Shown here: one piece after another, positions 6,622 through 13,648 of the stretch
Layout of the letters: each line of letters opens with the position of its first letter
Numbering within the stretch: position 1 is the first letter of the stretch
DNA from: Thermoflexales bacterium
GTDB taxonomy: Bacteria > Chloroflexota > Anaerolineae > Fen-1058
Length of the DNA stretch: 18,490 nucleotides
NCBI GenBank assembly: GCA_017882055.1
Contig: JADGQE010000014.1
Span: 1 to 18,490 of the forward strand
Direction: 5' to 3'
Made by a program: the position numbers and the translations under genes
Notes under the pieces: generated by a model
Databases searched by the model: none
Seen by the model: only the letters and a program-made list of their open reading frames with translations
Told to the model about the DNA's origin: nothing

Positions 6622-7409
6622 TACCATATCTTCCACGGCGCTGCGCCGGACTTCCACATCTCGTCCAGCACCTGCGCGTCTTTGAGCGTATCCATCGCGC
6701 GCCAGAAGCCGTCGTGCCGATAGACCCTGAGCTGCCCATCGCGCGCCAGATTTTCCAGCGGCTCTTTCTCAAGTTCAAGCGTATCCGGTCCGTGCAGATA
6801 ATCGAACACGCCGCGTTCGAATACAAAGAAACCACCGTTGACATAGCCTTCGACCTGCGGTTTTTCGCGGAAGCCGATGACCCGATCGCCCCTGGTTTCG
6901 ATCAGCCCAAACTGCGAAAAAGGCCGCACGCCCGTCACGGTCGCCAGTTTGCCATGCTGCCGATGAAAGGCCAGCAGGGCCTTCAGATCGATGTTGCCGA
7001 CGCCGTCGCCGTAAGTGACGAAGAAAGTTGGGGTATCGATGTATTGCTCGACCTTCGCCACGCGTGCGCCCTTCATGGTCTCGATGCCGGTATCGGCCAG
7101 CGTGACGCGCCAATCATCTTCATTGTTCTGCGCGTGATAGGTGATTTCACTCGCCCGGCTGAGTTGCAGCGTAAAGTCGCGGCTCATGGGCAGATAATCT
7201 AAAAAGTAACGCTTGATCAGTTCGCCGCGATAACCCAGGGCCAGCACAAAGTCGGTGTGGCCAAAGTGCGCGTAAAACTTCATGATGTGCCACAGCACCG
7301 GCTGCTCGCCAATGTGGACCAGCGGCTTCGGTCGATCATCCCCGCCTGAGCCGCGCATCCGCGAACTGGCACCGCCGCATAAAATCACTACCGGTAATCG
7401 TTCGGTCAT
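6621..7409 (-). CDS. rfbF: Glucose-1-phosphate cytidylyltransferase
   Basis: This 262-residue enzyme makes CDP-glucose from CTP and glucose 1-phosphate, the entry step to CDP-dideoxy sugars. It aligns by eye along its full length to RfbF: VVILCGGASSRMRG (7-20), a variant of the usual GGLGTR nucleotide loop, then PKPLVHIGEQPVLWHIMKFY (27-46), FFVTYGDGVGNIDLKAL, the INGGFFVF-like segment VNGGFFVFERGVFDYL, the FWRAMDTLKDAQVLDEMW motif and the diagnostic C-terminal PWKIW. ATG at 7409 was chosen because family homology starts there; the frame extends to a TTG at 7463 through the leader hairpin. First gene of the minus-strand sugar operon, downstream of an extended -10 promoter and a terminator-like hairpin. 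Confidence 0.93.
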   Translation of the reverse strand: MTERLPVVILCGGASSRMRGSGGDDRPKPLVHIGEQPVLWHIMKFYAHFGHTDFVLALGYRGELIKRYFLDYLPMSRDFTLQLSRASEITYHAQNNEDDWRVTLADTGIETMKGARVAKVEQYIDTPTFFVTYGDGVGNIDLKALLAFHRQHGKLATVTGVRPFSQFGLIETRGDRVIGFREKPQVEGYVNGGFFVFERGVFDYLHGPDTLELEKEPLENLARDGQLRVYRHDGFWRAMDTLKDAQVLDEMWKSGAAPWKIW

Positions 7410-7424
7410 GGTCGGTCGGTTTCC

Positions 7425-7470
7425 AAAAAATGATCTTTGCTCGCCTGGTTTGCCTGGCGACAAAGATCAT
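7425..7470 (-). terminator. Terminator-like leader hairpin (possible attenuator) before rfbF
   Basis: Arms of 10 nt (7430-7439 and 7461-7470) continue after one bulged base into 5 more pairs (7441-7445 and 7456-7460), with a 10-nt loop. On the minus strand the stem is followed immediately by a run of six T (7430-7425), the layout of an intrinsic terminator. It lies between the predicted rfbF promoter and the rfbF ATG, starting within a few nt of the expected transcript 5' end, so it could act as an attenuator or as a 5' stabilising stem. Confidence 0.65.
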
Positions 7471-7479
7471 GCGGCGCAG

Positions 7480-7507
7480 ATTATATCATAGAATCGGCGC
7501 CTGTCGG
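7480..7507 (-). promoter_or_regulatory. Predicted sigma-70-type promoter of the rfbF operon
   Basis: On the minus strand a perfect TATAAT (7485-7480) is preceded by TG one base away, giving an extended -10 (TGATATAAT). CCGACA (7507-7502), four of six to TTGACA, lies 16 nt upstream. The expected start is near 7473, directly ahead of the leader hairpin. The same TGATATAAT word occurs in the amrS promoter at 9152-9160. Confidence 0.65.
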
Positions 7508-7550
7508 GCCAGGGGTGTTAAGAGAAGTTGCAGAGGTTGTTGGGATTAAA

Positions 7551-7606
7551 GCGGGTTGCGTGGCGCGTAAAACAACGGAATACGCACCACGCCACCAGTA
7601 GTCCAC
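7551..7606. repeat. Heptad-periodic inverted repeat in the 7410-7734 intergenic region
   Basis: Eight 7-nt units in phase include GCGTGGC (7558), GCGTAAA (7565), AATACGC (7579), ACCACGC (7586). The halves are inverse: the decamer at 7561-7570 region pairs with TACGCACCAC (7581-7590) apart from one mismatch. An 18-nt stretch (7574-7591) is identical to 12671-12688. Apart from this element and the rfbF promoter, I see nothing supportable in 7508-7734. Confidence 0.7.
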
Positions 7607-7734
7607 CAAATAAGTTGTGAGGGGTAGCATCGGGCTGCCAGGCGTGTGCCCGTCAAACGCCGACAAGCGGCTATACTACGACCCATCAAAACTTTCGGGG
7701 TTGACTACTTGGAACATTCAAAAGCAGCTCAATA

Positions 7735-8046
7735 TCAGAACTGAAAGCCTTCGCGATAGGGGATGAGTTTGCGTTTATAGCCGGTCACAAACCGCTTGAG
7801 TTTGTCCTCTAGCTGTTTCCACTCCGGGCTGGCCAGGACCCGATCGAGCGCGGCGCGATCTTTGGCCACGAAACCGTTGAGGCGCACGGGATAATCGCCG
7901 TACGCGGTGTGCCAGGCCTCGCTCAAGACCAGCCCCAACGCCTGCGCTGACGGGATCATTTCGCCCAGCACGAATTCATAGTAGGCCTGTTGAAGTTCAG
8001 GCACGACATCATAAGAGATGAGCATCTTCACGCGGGTCTCGGCCAT
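7735..8046 (-). CDS. Small alpha/beta protein of unknown function, linked to amrS
   Basis: This 103-residue soluble protein starts 6 nt after the radical SAM stop and is certainly co-transcribed with it. The pattern of strands and amphipathic helices (MLISYDVVPELQQAYYEFV, then a helix, then NGFVAKDRAALDRVLASPEWKQLEDKLKRFV) resembles the ferredoxin-like dimeric alpha/beta-barrel fold of ABM/NIPSNAP-type proteins. That comparison is structural intuition, not a recognised motif. No catalytic residues can be named. ATG at 8046 is the only reasonable start. Confidence 0.75.
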   Translation of the reverse strand: MAETRVKMLISYDVVPELQQAYYEFVLGEMIPSAQALGLVLSEAWHTAYGDYPVRLNGFVAKDRAALDRVLASPEWKQLEDKLKRFVTGYKRKLIPYREGFQF

Positions 8047-8052
8047 GATCGA

Positions 8053-9114
8053 TCACTTCCATATTCCGGGGACGATTGAACCGCACTTTGGGCAGGTGCC
8101 GCGCCCCGCTAGTTTATCTTGCAAAATCCTGAATCCCCGGCGGGCGATCAGCAGTTCGCCGCAGCCGGGGCAATACGTGTTTTCATAGGTGTCGGTGTGG
8201 CCCGGCAAGTTTCCAGTGTATACAAAATGCAAGCCTGCTTCCAAACCAATCTCGGCCGCACGGATCAGGGTGTCCGCCGTGGTCGGATCGGGCTCGAGCA
8301 TCTTGTAATCGGGATGAAACGCGGTGACGTGCCACGGAATGTCGCGCGAGACCGACGCGATGAAACGGGCTGCGTCCCACAGTTCTTCCGGGCTGTCGTT
8401 GAAGCCCGGTATGACCAGTGTCACAATTTCTGTCCAGATACCGCGCTCATGAACCAGCTGGATGCCGTCCAGTATATGGTTAAGCACCGCACCCAATTTG
8501 CGATAGTTCTTGTCGTTCATCGACTTGAGATCGATCTTGTAGCCGACGAGATAGGGCTTGAGATAATCGAGCACTTCGGGCGTGGCGTTGCCATTGGAAA
8601 TGTACACGCAGCGGAAGCCGGCCTGCGTCGCCGCTTTGAAAATCTCGACCGACCACTCGCTGGTGATCAATGGCTCGTTGTAAGAGGAACCAAACAACTT
8701 CGCGCCGTAGCGTTGGCCGATCTTGACCATCTCGGCGGGCGTGATTCGCTGCGGGGCAACGCCGGCTTCTTCATCGCGCAGTGTTTGCGAAGTTAACCAG
8801 TTCTGGCAATTGGCACAGTGCAGATCGCACCCCAACATTCCAAACGTCAGCGTATTCGAGCCGGGCAAAATGTGATAGAACGGTTTCTTTTCAGTCGGAT
8901 CGACTTGCAGCGCTGCCACGTAGCCATGCGGCACATACAAGGTGCCTGCTCGATTGAAGCGCACGTGGCAGATGCCCTCGCGTCTGTCTTTGATCAGGCA
9001 GCGATGAGCGCAGGCATAGCAACGCACCGCGTTGTCTGCGAGCTTCTCGTACAGCTGGCCTTTGACCGTGAGTTGATCGAGAATTTCACCCAGTGCGATC
9101 GATTGAGTCGCCAT
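8053..9114 (-). CDS. amrS: AmmeMemoRadiSam system radical SAM enzyme
   Basis: This 353-residue radical SAM protein matches the AmmeMemoRadiSam family, formerly annotated as pyruvate-formate-lyase-activating-like. The N terminus has a cysteine-rich patch CYACAHRC (32-39) with C49. The [4Fe-4S]/SAM motif is GCDLHCANCQNW with C96, C100 and C103 in CxxxCxxC spacing. Later segments, SSYNEPLI and VTLVIPGFNDSPEELWDAARFI, are typical of the barrel. The C terminus has two CxxC knuckles (YCPGCGELL and TCPKCGSIV) forming a zinc ribbon. The substrate of this family is unsettled. The partner AMMECR1 and Memo genes are not in the window. ATG at 9114 was chosen because GGAG lies 6 nt upstream; the frame extends to TTG at 9126. 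Confidence 0.9.
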   Translation of the reverse strand: MATQSIALGEILDQLTVKGQLYEKLADNAVRCYACAHRCLIKDRREGICHVRFNRAGTLYVPHGYVAALQVDPTEKKPFYHILPGSNTLTFGMLGCDLHCANCQNWLTSQTLRDEEAGVAPQRITPAEMVKIGQRYGAKLFGSSYNEPLITSEWSVEIFKAATQAGFRCVYISNGNATPEVLDYLKPYLVGYKIDLKSMNDKNYRKLGAVLNHILDGIQLVHERGIWTEIVTLVIPGFNDSPEELWDAARFIASVSRDIPWHVTAFHPDYKMLEPDPTTADTLIRAAEIGLEAGLHFVYTGNLPGHTDTYENTYCPGCGELLIARRGFRILQDKLAGRGTCPKCGSIVPGIWK

Positions 9115-9151
9115 TTCGCGCTCCAATTTCTATTCCCCAACGTCTAGCTCA

Positions 9152-9160
9152 ATTATATCA
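9152..9160 (-). promoter_or_regulatory. Extended -10 promoter of amrS
   Basis: TGATATAAT on the minus strand is a perfect TATAAT with the extended-10 TG. The -35 position falls on the T-run of the adjacent terminator and shows no good hexamer, consistent with an extended-10-dependent promoter. The amrS ATG is about 38 nt downstream of the -10. Confidence 0.6.
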
Positions 9161-9166
9161 CTGCTG

Positions 9167-9200
9167 GCAAACAAAAAACGAGGCTCGGGAGTGAGCCTCG
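9167..9200 (-). terminator. Intrinsic terminator of the lipoprotein gene / ssb-recN cluster
   Basis: A perfect 8-bp stem (CGAGGCTC at 9179-9186 with GAGCCTCG at 9193-9200) with a 6-nt loop is followed on the minus strand by TTTTTTGTTT. It lies 31 nt past the lipoprotein stop and directly upstream of the amrS promoter, so it separates the two transcription units. Confidence 0.88.
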
Positions 9201-9230
9201 TGATCCGATGCACCAGCATAGCGGGATTAA

Positions 9231-9782
9231 TCAGGGCAATCGGCTGGCGATGGATTGAGCCAGTGCCAGTGCTTGGTCAGCATCGAAAGTCCCATTGCCG
9301 TTTTGAAACACCACGAAAACAATTTCGACATCGCCTTTCAAGAGTGAGGTCTGAATCAGCTGGCCGGCTGCACCGATGGCATAAGCTTGATAATTTGAGC
9401 GGCTCGTTTCCTTAAGGGGCAGCGCGCCCTGGGCTTGCCTGGCATTGTCGAGGCCCGTTTTGAAGTCCGTGAGGGCTTGCTGGCCTAAGGTCATTTCCAG
9501 TTCAAGGGCGGGGCCGGTTTGGCTGTCGCCGAAAGAGCATTTAGCGTAAGCGATATCGCCGTGCACATTCGTGGTTGCTGCCGGTTGAAATGATTGGCCC
9601 AGTGTGGCCGTAACTTCATCTGGCGTTACTAAGGAACATAGATCGATGGCTGTCGCTGTATCGTCTGGGCTATCATCCGTCGCGCCGGGTGCTGCTTGTG
9701 GTGAAACGCACGCCGATAACAGCAGCAGCAAACCAAACGCAACGCCGGTGAGTGAAATCAGTTTCCGTAACAAAGGATTCAT
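9231..9782 (-). CDS. Secreted lipoprotein with DUF3558-like domain
   Basis: The 183-residue product has a lipoprotein signal peptide: positive MNPLLRK, a hydrophobic core, then the lipobox LSAC with C25 as the lipidated cysteine. A Ser/Thr/Asp/Pro linker follows, and then a small domain opening with IDLCSLVTPDEVTATLG. That opening, with a second Cys near YAKCSF that could form a disulfide, recalls DUF3558-like actinobacterial lipoproteins. The function is unknown, and the protein is expected on the outer face of the membrane. ATG at 9782 has AAGG 8 nt upstream. It directly follows a 20-codon gene remnant (9784-9846) and is closed by a strong terminator. Confidence 0.82.
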   Translation of the reverse strand: MNPLLRKLISLTGVAFGLLLLLSACVSPQAAPGATDDSPDDTATAIDLCSLVTPDEVTATLGQSFQPAATTNVHGDIAYAKCSFGDSQTGPALELEMTLGQQALTDFKTGLDNARQAQGALPLKETSRSNYQAYAIGAAGQLIQTSLLKGDVEIVFVVFQNGNGTFDADQALALAQSIASRLP

Positions 9783-9783
9783 G

Positions 9784-9846
9784 CTATGGCCTTACCCGGT
9801 AGCCTTCTTTGATCATTAGTTTCTGCGCGATGGTTTTGCCGGGCAT
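9784..9846 (-). pseudogene. Twenty-codon remnant resembling the N terminus of a DUF3052-type gene
   Basis: An ATG at 9846 opens a frame whose product contains KTIAQKLMIKEGYRV and then stops at TAG (9786-9784), 1 nt before the lipoprotein ATG. The LAKKLGIKEG-RV-type segment is how small DUF3052-family proteins begin, where it would normally run into a LLLNAPEGF-like strand. Here it is cut off after the first element. It could instead be a short leader peptide for the lipoprotein gene. The recognition is by eye only. Confidence 0.4.
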
Positions 9847-9866
9847 TCTTTTTCGCTTGGTCGCTA

Positions 9867-10256
9867 TCAGAACGAAGCAATCGCATCCTGTAGATCGGGG
9901 TGGATTTCCAGAAACAGATTGACGCCTGATAAATCCAAAATCTCATGAACGCGCGGCGTAGGCCGGGCCAGTTTGAGATGCGGCGATCGATAGGTACCGG
10001 CCTTCATGCCGCGGCGGATAGCGTCGTCACTATCTTCGGGCAGATTGGTCCGCAAGCCATGGAAGATATGGTTCAGCGCTCGAATACCGGCGCTGCTCAA
10101 ATAGGGCACACCGGCCAGGTCCAACACTAGATTGCGGGTGCCGCGATCGATGGCCCATTCGGCCTGCGTCTGAAGCTGTTCGTAAGAAGCCGCGTTGAGT
10201 TCGCCGCGAATGTAAAAAACCGTGACGGGCAGCGCGCCTTGCTCGTATGACACCAT
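9867..10256 (-). CDS. STAS-domain anti-sigma factor antagonist
   Basis: This 129-residue single-domain STAS protein has the SpoIIAA/RsbV-like core: strand VTVFYIRGELNAAS, helix, strand NLVLDLAGV (42-50) and the phosphorylation loop PYLSSAGIRAL (51-61), in which S55 corresponds to the serine phosphorylated by anti-sigma kinases. An about 20-residue insertion rich in charge (PEDSDDAIRRGMKAG) sits between the second helix and the next strand and is longer than usual. It probably works by partner switching, but no kinase or sigma factor gene is nearby. ATG at 10256 begins 33 nt after the recN stop, so it is likely in the recN transcript. Confidence 0.85.
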   Translation of the reverse strand: MVSYEQGALPVTVFYIRGELNAASYEQLQTQAEWAIDRGTRNLVLDLAGVPYLSSAGIRALNHIFHGLRTNLPEDSDDAIRRGMKAGTYRSPHLKLARPTPRVHEILDLSGVNLFLEIHPDLQDAIASF

Positions 10257-10289
10257 GCTGTCCAGGCCATGTCTCCGCCAGACGATCGT

Positions 10290-12023
10290 TTATTCTTTGG
10301 CCTTGACGCGTTTGACCTGCGCCAAAATTTCCTGCGCGCTCAACGTTGCGCCTTCGCCGCTGGCGCCCAGCATCTGCGCCAGTTCCTCCACGCGCGTTTC
10401 GCCATCGAGCGCACTGACGTGGGTCAAGGTGCGCTCGCCGTCGATCTGCTTTTCGACTTTGAAATGCGCGTCGCCGTAGCCGGCCAGTTGCGGCAGATGC
10501 GTGATGCACAGCACTTGATGATGTTTGCTCAGGCCCCACAGCTTCTGTCCGACCGTTGATCCCACCCGGCCGCCGATGCCCTGATCGATCTCGTCAAAGA
10601 TCAGCGTCGGCGTTTGATCCGCGCGCGACAGCACCGTCTTTAGCGCCAGCATCAAGCGCGCCGTCTCGCCGCCCGAGGCGATCTTGATCAGTGGCTTCAG
10701 CCCTTCGCCCACGTTCGGCGCGACGAGGAACTCCACTTGATCAAGCCCGGTCGAATCAAAACGATAGCGTTCCGCGCCGGCGAAGGCGCCGCCGGCTTCC
10801 GGCTCCCATTTCAGATCGACTGCGAAGCGCGCGCCGTTCATGCGCAGATCATTCAGTTCGACTTCAATGGCTTGCGATAGTTTTGCCGCTGCCTCTTTGC
10901 GCGCCTCCGATAATTCTTGGCCGGCCTGGCCGATGGAGTGCAGCAGCCGATCTTCTTGTTGGCGAAGTATTTCAATGCGTTCGCCGGAATGCTCCAGGCT
11001 GTCGAGCTCTTTCGCCGCCCGATCGGCAAATGCGCTGACTTCTGGCAGCGCTGCGCCATATTTACGTTTGAGCCGCTTGATCAAGTCCAGGCGTTCTTCG
11101 ACCGCATCCAGCCGTTTGGGTGAATACTCGATGGCTTCACGGTAATGTTTGGCCTCGCGTGCCAGATCGTCGACCTGCGCAGTGATCCCGCCAATCGTTT
11201 CGAGGTGCGTGCGCCAGTTCGGATCGATCTTAGCCAGCCCCGCCATCGCTTTCTGCGCCTGCGCTAACGCATCGAGCGCGGCCGGTGTTTCACCGACGCC
11301 TTCGTACAATGCGGTGTAGGCTTCGTCCGCCAGGGCGGCCAGTGATTCGGCATTGGCCAGGCGCTTTTGCTCCAGAGCTAAATCGTTTTCTTCGCCCGGC
11401 TTCAACCTGGCCGAACGAATCTCGTCGATCTGAAACTTCAGCATGTCCGCGCGGCGCGCGAGCTCGGCTTCGCTCTTCAGCAGCTCGCCCAGTTCTTTGC
11501 GAAGGCTGCGCAGTTCAGTGACGAGACCCGCAAACTTCTCGCGCCGTTCCCAGGTATTGGCATAGCGATCGAGCAGGTTGACGTGCTCGCGCGGCCGCAG
11601 CAGTGACAAGTGTTCGCTTTGGCCGTGAATGTCGATCAAGGTTTCGCCGATTTCGCGCAGCACACTCGCCGGCACGGCTCGCCCGTTGACGCGGCAGGTC
11701 GATCGGCCTCCCGCGCGAACTTCGCGCGACAAGAATAATCGATCGGATTCATCCTCGTTGAGCAGATCGTTCCCGGCCAGCAGCGTGTGCAGCGTATTCG
11801 GCGCGGCTGATTCCAAATCGAATACGCCTTCGACCAAGGCCCGATCGCAACCGGCGCGCACCACTTCGGCGCCGACTTTGCCGCCGAGCAGCAGGCTGAC
11901 GGCGTCGATGATGATCGACTTGCCGGCACCGGTCTCGCCGGTCAGCACGTTAAAGCCCGGCGCAATCTGCAGCTGCAGCCGATCGATGATGGCGAAATCT
12001 GTGATGGTAAGTTCGGAGAGCAT
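10290..12023 (-). CDS. recN: DNA repair protein RecN
   Basis: This 577-residue SMC-like ATPase is the right length for RecN, which holds broken DNA ends during double-strand break repair. The N terminus MLSELTITDFAIIDRL is typical, with Walker A GETGAGKS at 29-36. The central part is heptad-like coiled coil on each side of a hinge. The C-terminal ATPase half has the ABC signature region KIASGGETARLMLALK, Walker B LIFDEID at about 474-480 with GIGG following, and CITHLPQLA at about 506-514 (switch histidine). The family does not need other subunits to be recognised. ATG at 12023 agrees with the conserved N terminus; its ribosome site is weak. It lies downstream of nadK in the same direction, a neighbour arrangement common in bacteria. 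Confidence 0.96.
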   Translation of the reverse strand: MLSELTITDFAIIDRLQLQIAPGFNVLTGETGAGKSIIIDAVSLLLGGKVGAEVVRAGCDRALVEGVFDLESAAPNTLHTLLAGNDLLNEDESDRLFLSREVRAGGRSTCRVNGRAVPASVLREIGETLIDIHGQSEHLSLLRPREHVNLLDRYANTWERREKFAGLVTELRSLRKELGELLKSEAELARRADMLKFQIDEIRSARLKPGEENDLALEQKRLANAESLAALADEAYTALYEGVGETPAALDALAQAQKAMAGLAKIDPNWRTHLETIGGITAQVDDLAREAKHYREAIEYSPKRLDAVEERLDLIKRLKRKYGAALPEVSAFADRAAKELDSLEHSGERIEILRQQEDRLLHSIGQAGQELSEARKEAAAKLSQAIEVELNDLRMNGARFAVDLKWEPEAGGAFAGAERYRFDSTGLDQVEFLVAPNVGEGLKPLIKIASGGETARLMLALKTVLSRADQTPTLIFDEIDQGIGGRVGSTVGQKLWGLSKHHQVLCITHLPQLAGYGDAHFKVEKQIDGERTLTHVSALDGETRVEELAQMLGASGEGATLSAQEILAQVKRVKAKE

Positions 12024-12041
12024 AATCGTCAGTCCGGAAAT

Positions 12042-12095
12042 CCTTGCGAGGGGTGGGTTTGAAGCGCATCAACCGGGGCTTAACCCCTCGCAAGG
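12042..12095. repeat. Intergenic palindrome upstream of recN
   Basis: A 13-nt arm (12042-12054, CCTTGCGAGGGGT) pairs perfectly with 12083-12095 around a 28-nt loop. It lies between the zinc-finger membrane gene and recN. The arm matches the arm of the in-gene palindrome at 5363-5416 with few differences. No T-run follows on the minus strand, so it is not an obvious terminator. Confidence 0.82.
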
Positions 12096-12102
12096 TTGTG
12101 AG

Positions 12103-12639
12103 TTATTTTCCGTAGCGCAGTCGCGCCATGAGCGTGCCAATCGCCAACGCCAGATAAATGCCGATGAACAGCAGGCTGATCAAGAAACCGCCACCCACGT
12201 CGGCAATGAGAAACGCTCTGCCCTGCAACAGAAAAGTGATTCTCGGCAGCATCGGCAGCAGCGTGGCAATGGCCAGGCAAGCGACTGCGACAATCCACGT
12301 ATATTGTCCGCGCCGTTTGCGTGTGGCAATTCGAATGACTTCGGCAATGACCGTGCCGACGATTGGTCCGGCGAAAAGCGCCAGCCAGGACAGGCTCGGT
12401 ACGATGAGTGCCGCAATATAGGCTAGCGGCAGGGTCACGACGGCCGTGATCACATAATCGACGGGGACGGCGTTGAAATATATCCCTTGCTGCTCACGCA
12501 CGCAGTCTTTGCAGCGATAGCCGACCGGCGTGCGCACGGCATCTTTAGGACAAATATACTTGCCGCACTTATTGCAGCGCAGCGATGTTTCTGTGGTGGA
12601 ATGGTAAAAGCAATAATGGGTTTCGGTTGTTTCACTCAT
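12103..12639 (-). CDS. B-box-type zinc-finger membrane protein
   Basis: The 178-residue protein has an N-terminal cytosolic zinc-binding module with C10, H13, C22, C25, C30, C43 and C46 in a B-box-like order (CFYH, CNKCGKYIC, CKDC). About four hydrophobic segments follow between residues 60 and 172, with the basic loop RIATRKRRGQ between the second and third. Proteins with this zinc finger plus membrane segments are widespread in Chloroflexota and Actinobacteria without a known function. ATG at 12639 was chosen because AGGA lies 8 nt upstream and the frame above it enters repeat sequence. It lies between nadK and recN on the same strand. Confidence 0.8.
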   Translation of the reverse strand: MSETTETHYCFYHSTTETSLRCNKCGKYICPKDAVRTPVGYRCKDCVREQQGIYFNAVPVDYVITAVVTLPLAYIAALIVPSLSWLALFAGPIVGTVIAEVIRIATRKRRGQYTWIVAVACLAIATLLPMLPRITFLLQGRAFLIADVGGGFLISLLFIGIYLALAIGTLMARLRYGK

Positions 12640-12661
12640 TGAATGATTCCTGATCCGTGTT

Positions 12662-12703
12662 GTGTGAAGAAACGGAATACGCACCACGTACTACGTTTCA
12701 TTG
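12662..12703. repeat. Heptad-periodic repeat between nadK and zinc-finger gene
   Basis: In-phase units include GAAACGG (12669), AATACGC (12676), ACCACGT (12683), ACTACGT (12690) and TTCATTG (12697). Positions 12671-12688 repeat 7574-7591 exactly. The nadK stop (12698-12700) falls in the last unit. Symmetry is weaker than in the other elements. Confidence 0.7.
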
Positions 12704-13648
12704 ATTCGGATTCCTGGCTATATCAGCCGACGGATTCTCGCCCATGCGGGCCATCAACGTGCGATAGAAGTAACTGGGATCCTGCACGCGCACGAAGCGC
12801 GCAATGTGCGGACTGGCCTCGACGACGACGTGGTCGCCATCTTGCAGCGGTTCTTCAATGGCGCCATCGCCGCTGATCACGGCTTGATGCTCGGTGCGGG
12901 CGATCACGTTCACATTTGAGCCGCGAGCCAGCACGATCGCCCGGTTCATACTCAAGTGTGGCCCGACCGGAATGAGCAGGATGTTTTTGAGATCCGGCGG
13001 CAGGATCGGCCCGCCGGCTGCCAGCGCATAGGCTGTGCTGCCGGTCGGCGTGGCGACGATCAACCCATCGGCCAGGTAGGTTGTCAGCAGGCCGCCGTCG
13101 ATGTAAGTCTCCAGTCGAACCGGACGGATGACCGCACCGCGCCCGATTACGACTTCATTTAACACATCGAACGACATGTGGCGTTGTTCTGCACGCCACA
13201 GTTCAGCGTGCAGCATCATGCGCGCTTCGATCCAGTAATCGCCCTGGCGGACGCGATCGAGTACACTGCGCCACTCGGCCGGTTGAACTTCGGCCAGGAA
13301 CCCTAAGCGGCCCAGATTGACGCCCAGCACCGGCACCCCGGCTTCGGCCGTCAGGCGGCTGGTGTGCAGCATCATGCCGTCGCCGCCCAGTGCAACGATC
13401 ATATCAAAATCGCCGAAACGCTGCAACGTCAGATCGTCGCTGATGGTGGCAATCTCGGGCGCGATGTCCCACTCGCGCAGTTGAGCGGCCATGTCGTTCG
13501 CCAGTGGCAACGAGGCACTGAGGCGCGGATGATTCAGCAGCAAAACCCGCGCCGGTTTGGGTTGATCGCGCTGCGGCGCGCGCGATGCTTTGGCGGCACG
13601 CAGCTGCTCGACCGCATTGTTGGACCTGGGCGTAGACTGAACCAACAT
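12698..13648 (-). CDS. nadK: NAD kinase
   Basis: This 316-residue enzyme phosphorylates NAD to NADP. All three signature motifs are visible: GGDGMML (88-94) with the catalytic Asp, the NE pair in DVLNEVVIGRG (161-171) and the Gly-rich TPTGSTAYALAAGGP (200-214). An about 30-residue basic, proline-containing N-terminal extension precedes the Rossmann-like VLLLNHPRLS strand and is not conserved in the family. ATG at 13648 immediately follows the TAA of the nuclease gene upstream (TAAATG), implying coupled translation. An internal start nearer residue 34 cannot be excluded but has no ATG. Confidence 0.95.
   Translation of the reverse strand: MLVQSTPRSNNAVEQLRAAKASRAPQRDQPKPARVLLLNHPRLSASLPLANDMAAQLREWDIAPEIATISDDLTLQRFGDFDMIVALGGDGMMLHTSRLTAEAGVPVLGVNLGRLGFLAEVQPAEWRSVLDRVRQGDYWIEARMMLHAELWRAEQRHMSFDVLNEVVIGRGAVIRPVRLETYIDGGLLTTYLADGLIVATPTGSTAYALAAGGPILPPDLKNILLIPVGPHLSMNRAIVLARGSNVNVIARTEHQAVISGDGAIEEPLQDGDHVVVEASPHIARFVRVQDPSYFYRTLMARMGENPSADIARNPNQ

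Noticed and set aside
7481..7666. 61-codon minus-strand frame in the rfbF upstream region
   Set aside because: No ribosome site or family resemblance, and it crosses the promoter and a heptad element.
12042..12095. Intrinsic terminator between the zinc-finger gene and recN
   Set aside because: The stem is strong, but no T-run follows on the transcribed strand and the loop is 28 nt; its arm is shared with an in-gene palindrome.
11629..12426. 265-codon plus-strand frame across recN and the zinc-finger gene
   Set aside because: Antisense to the conserved RecN Walker A region and to an intergenic palindrome; no family features.
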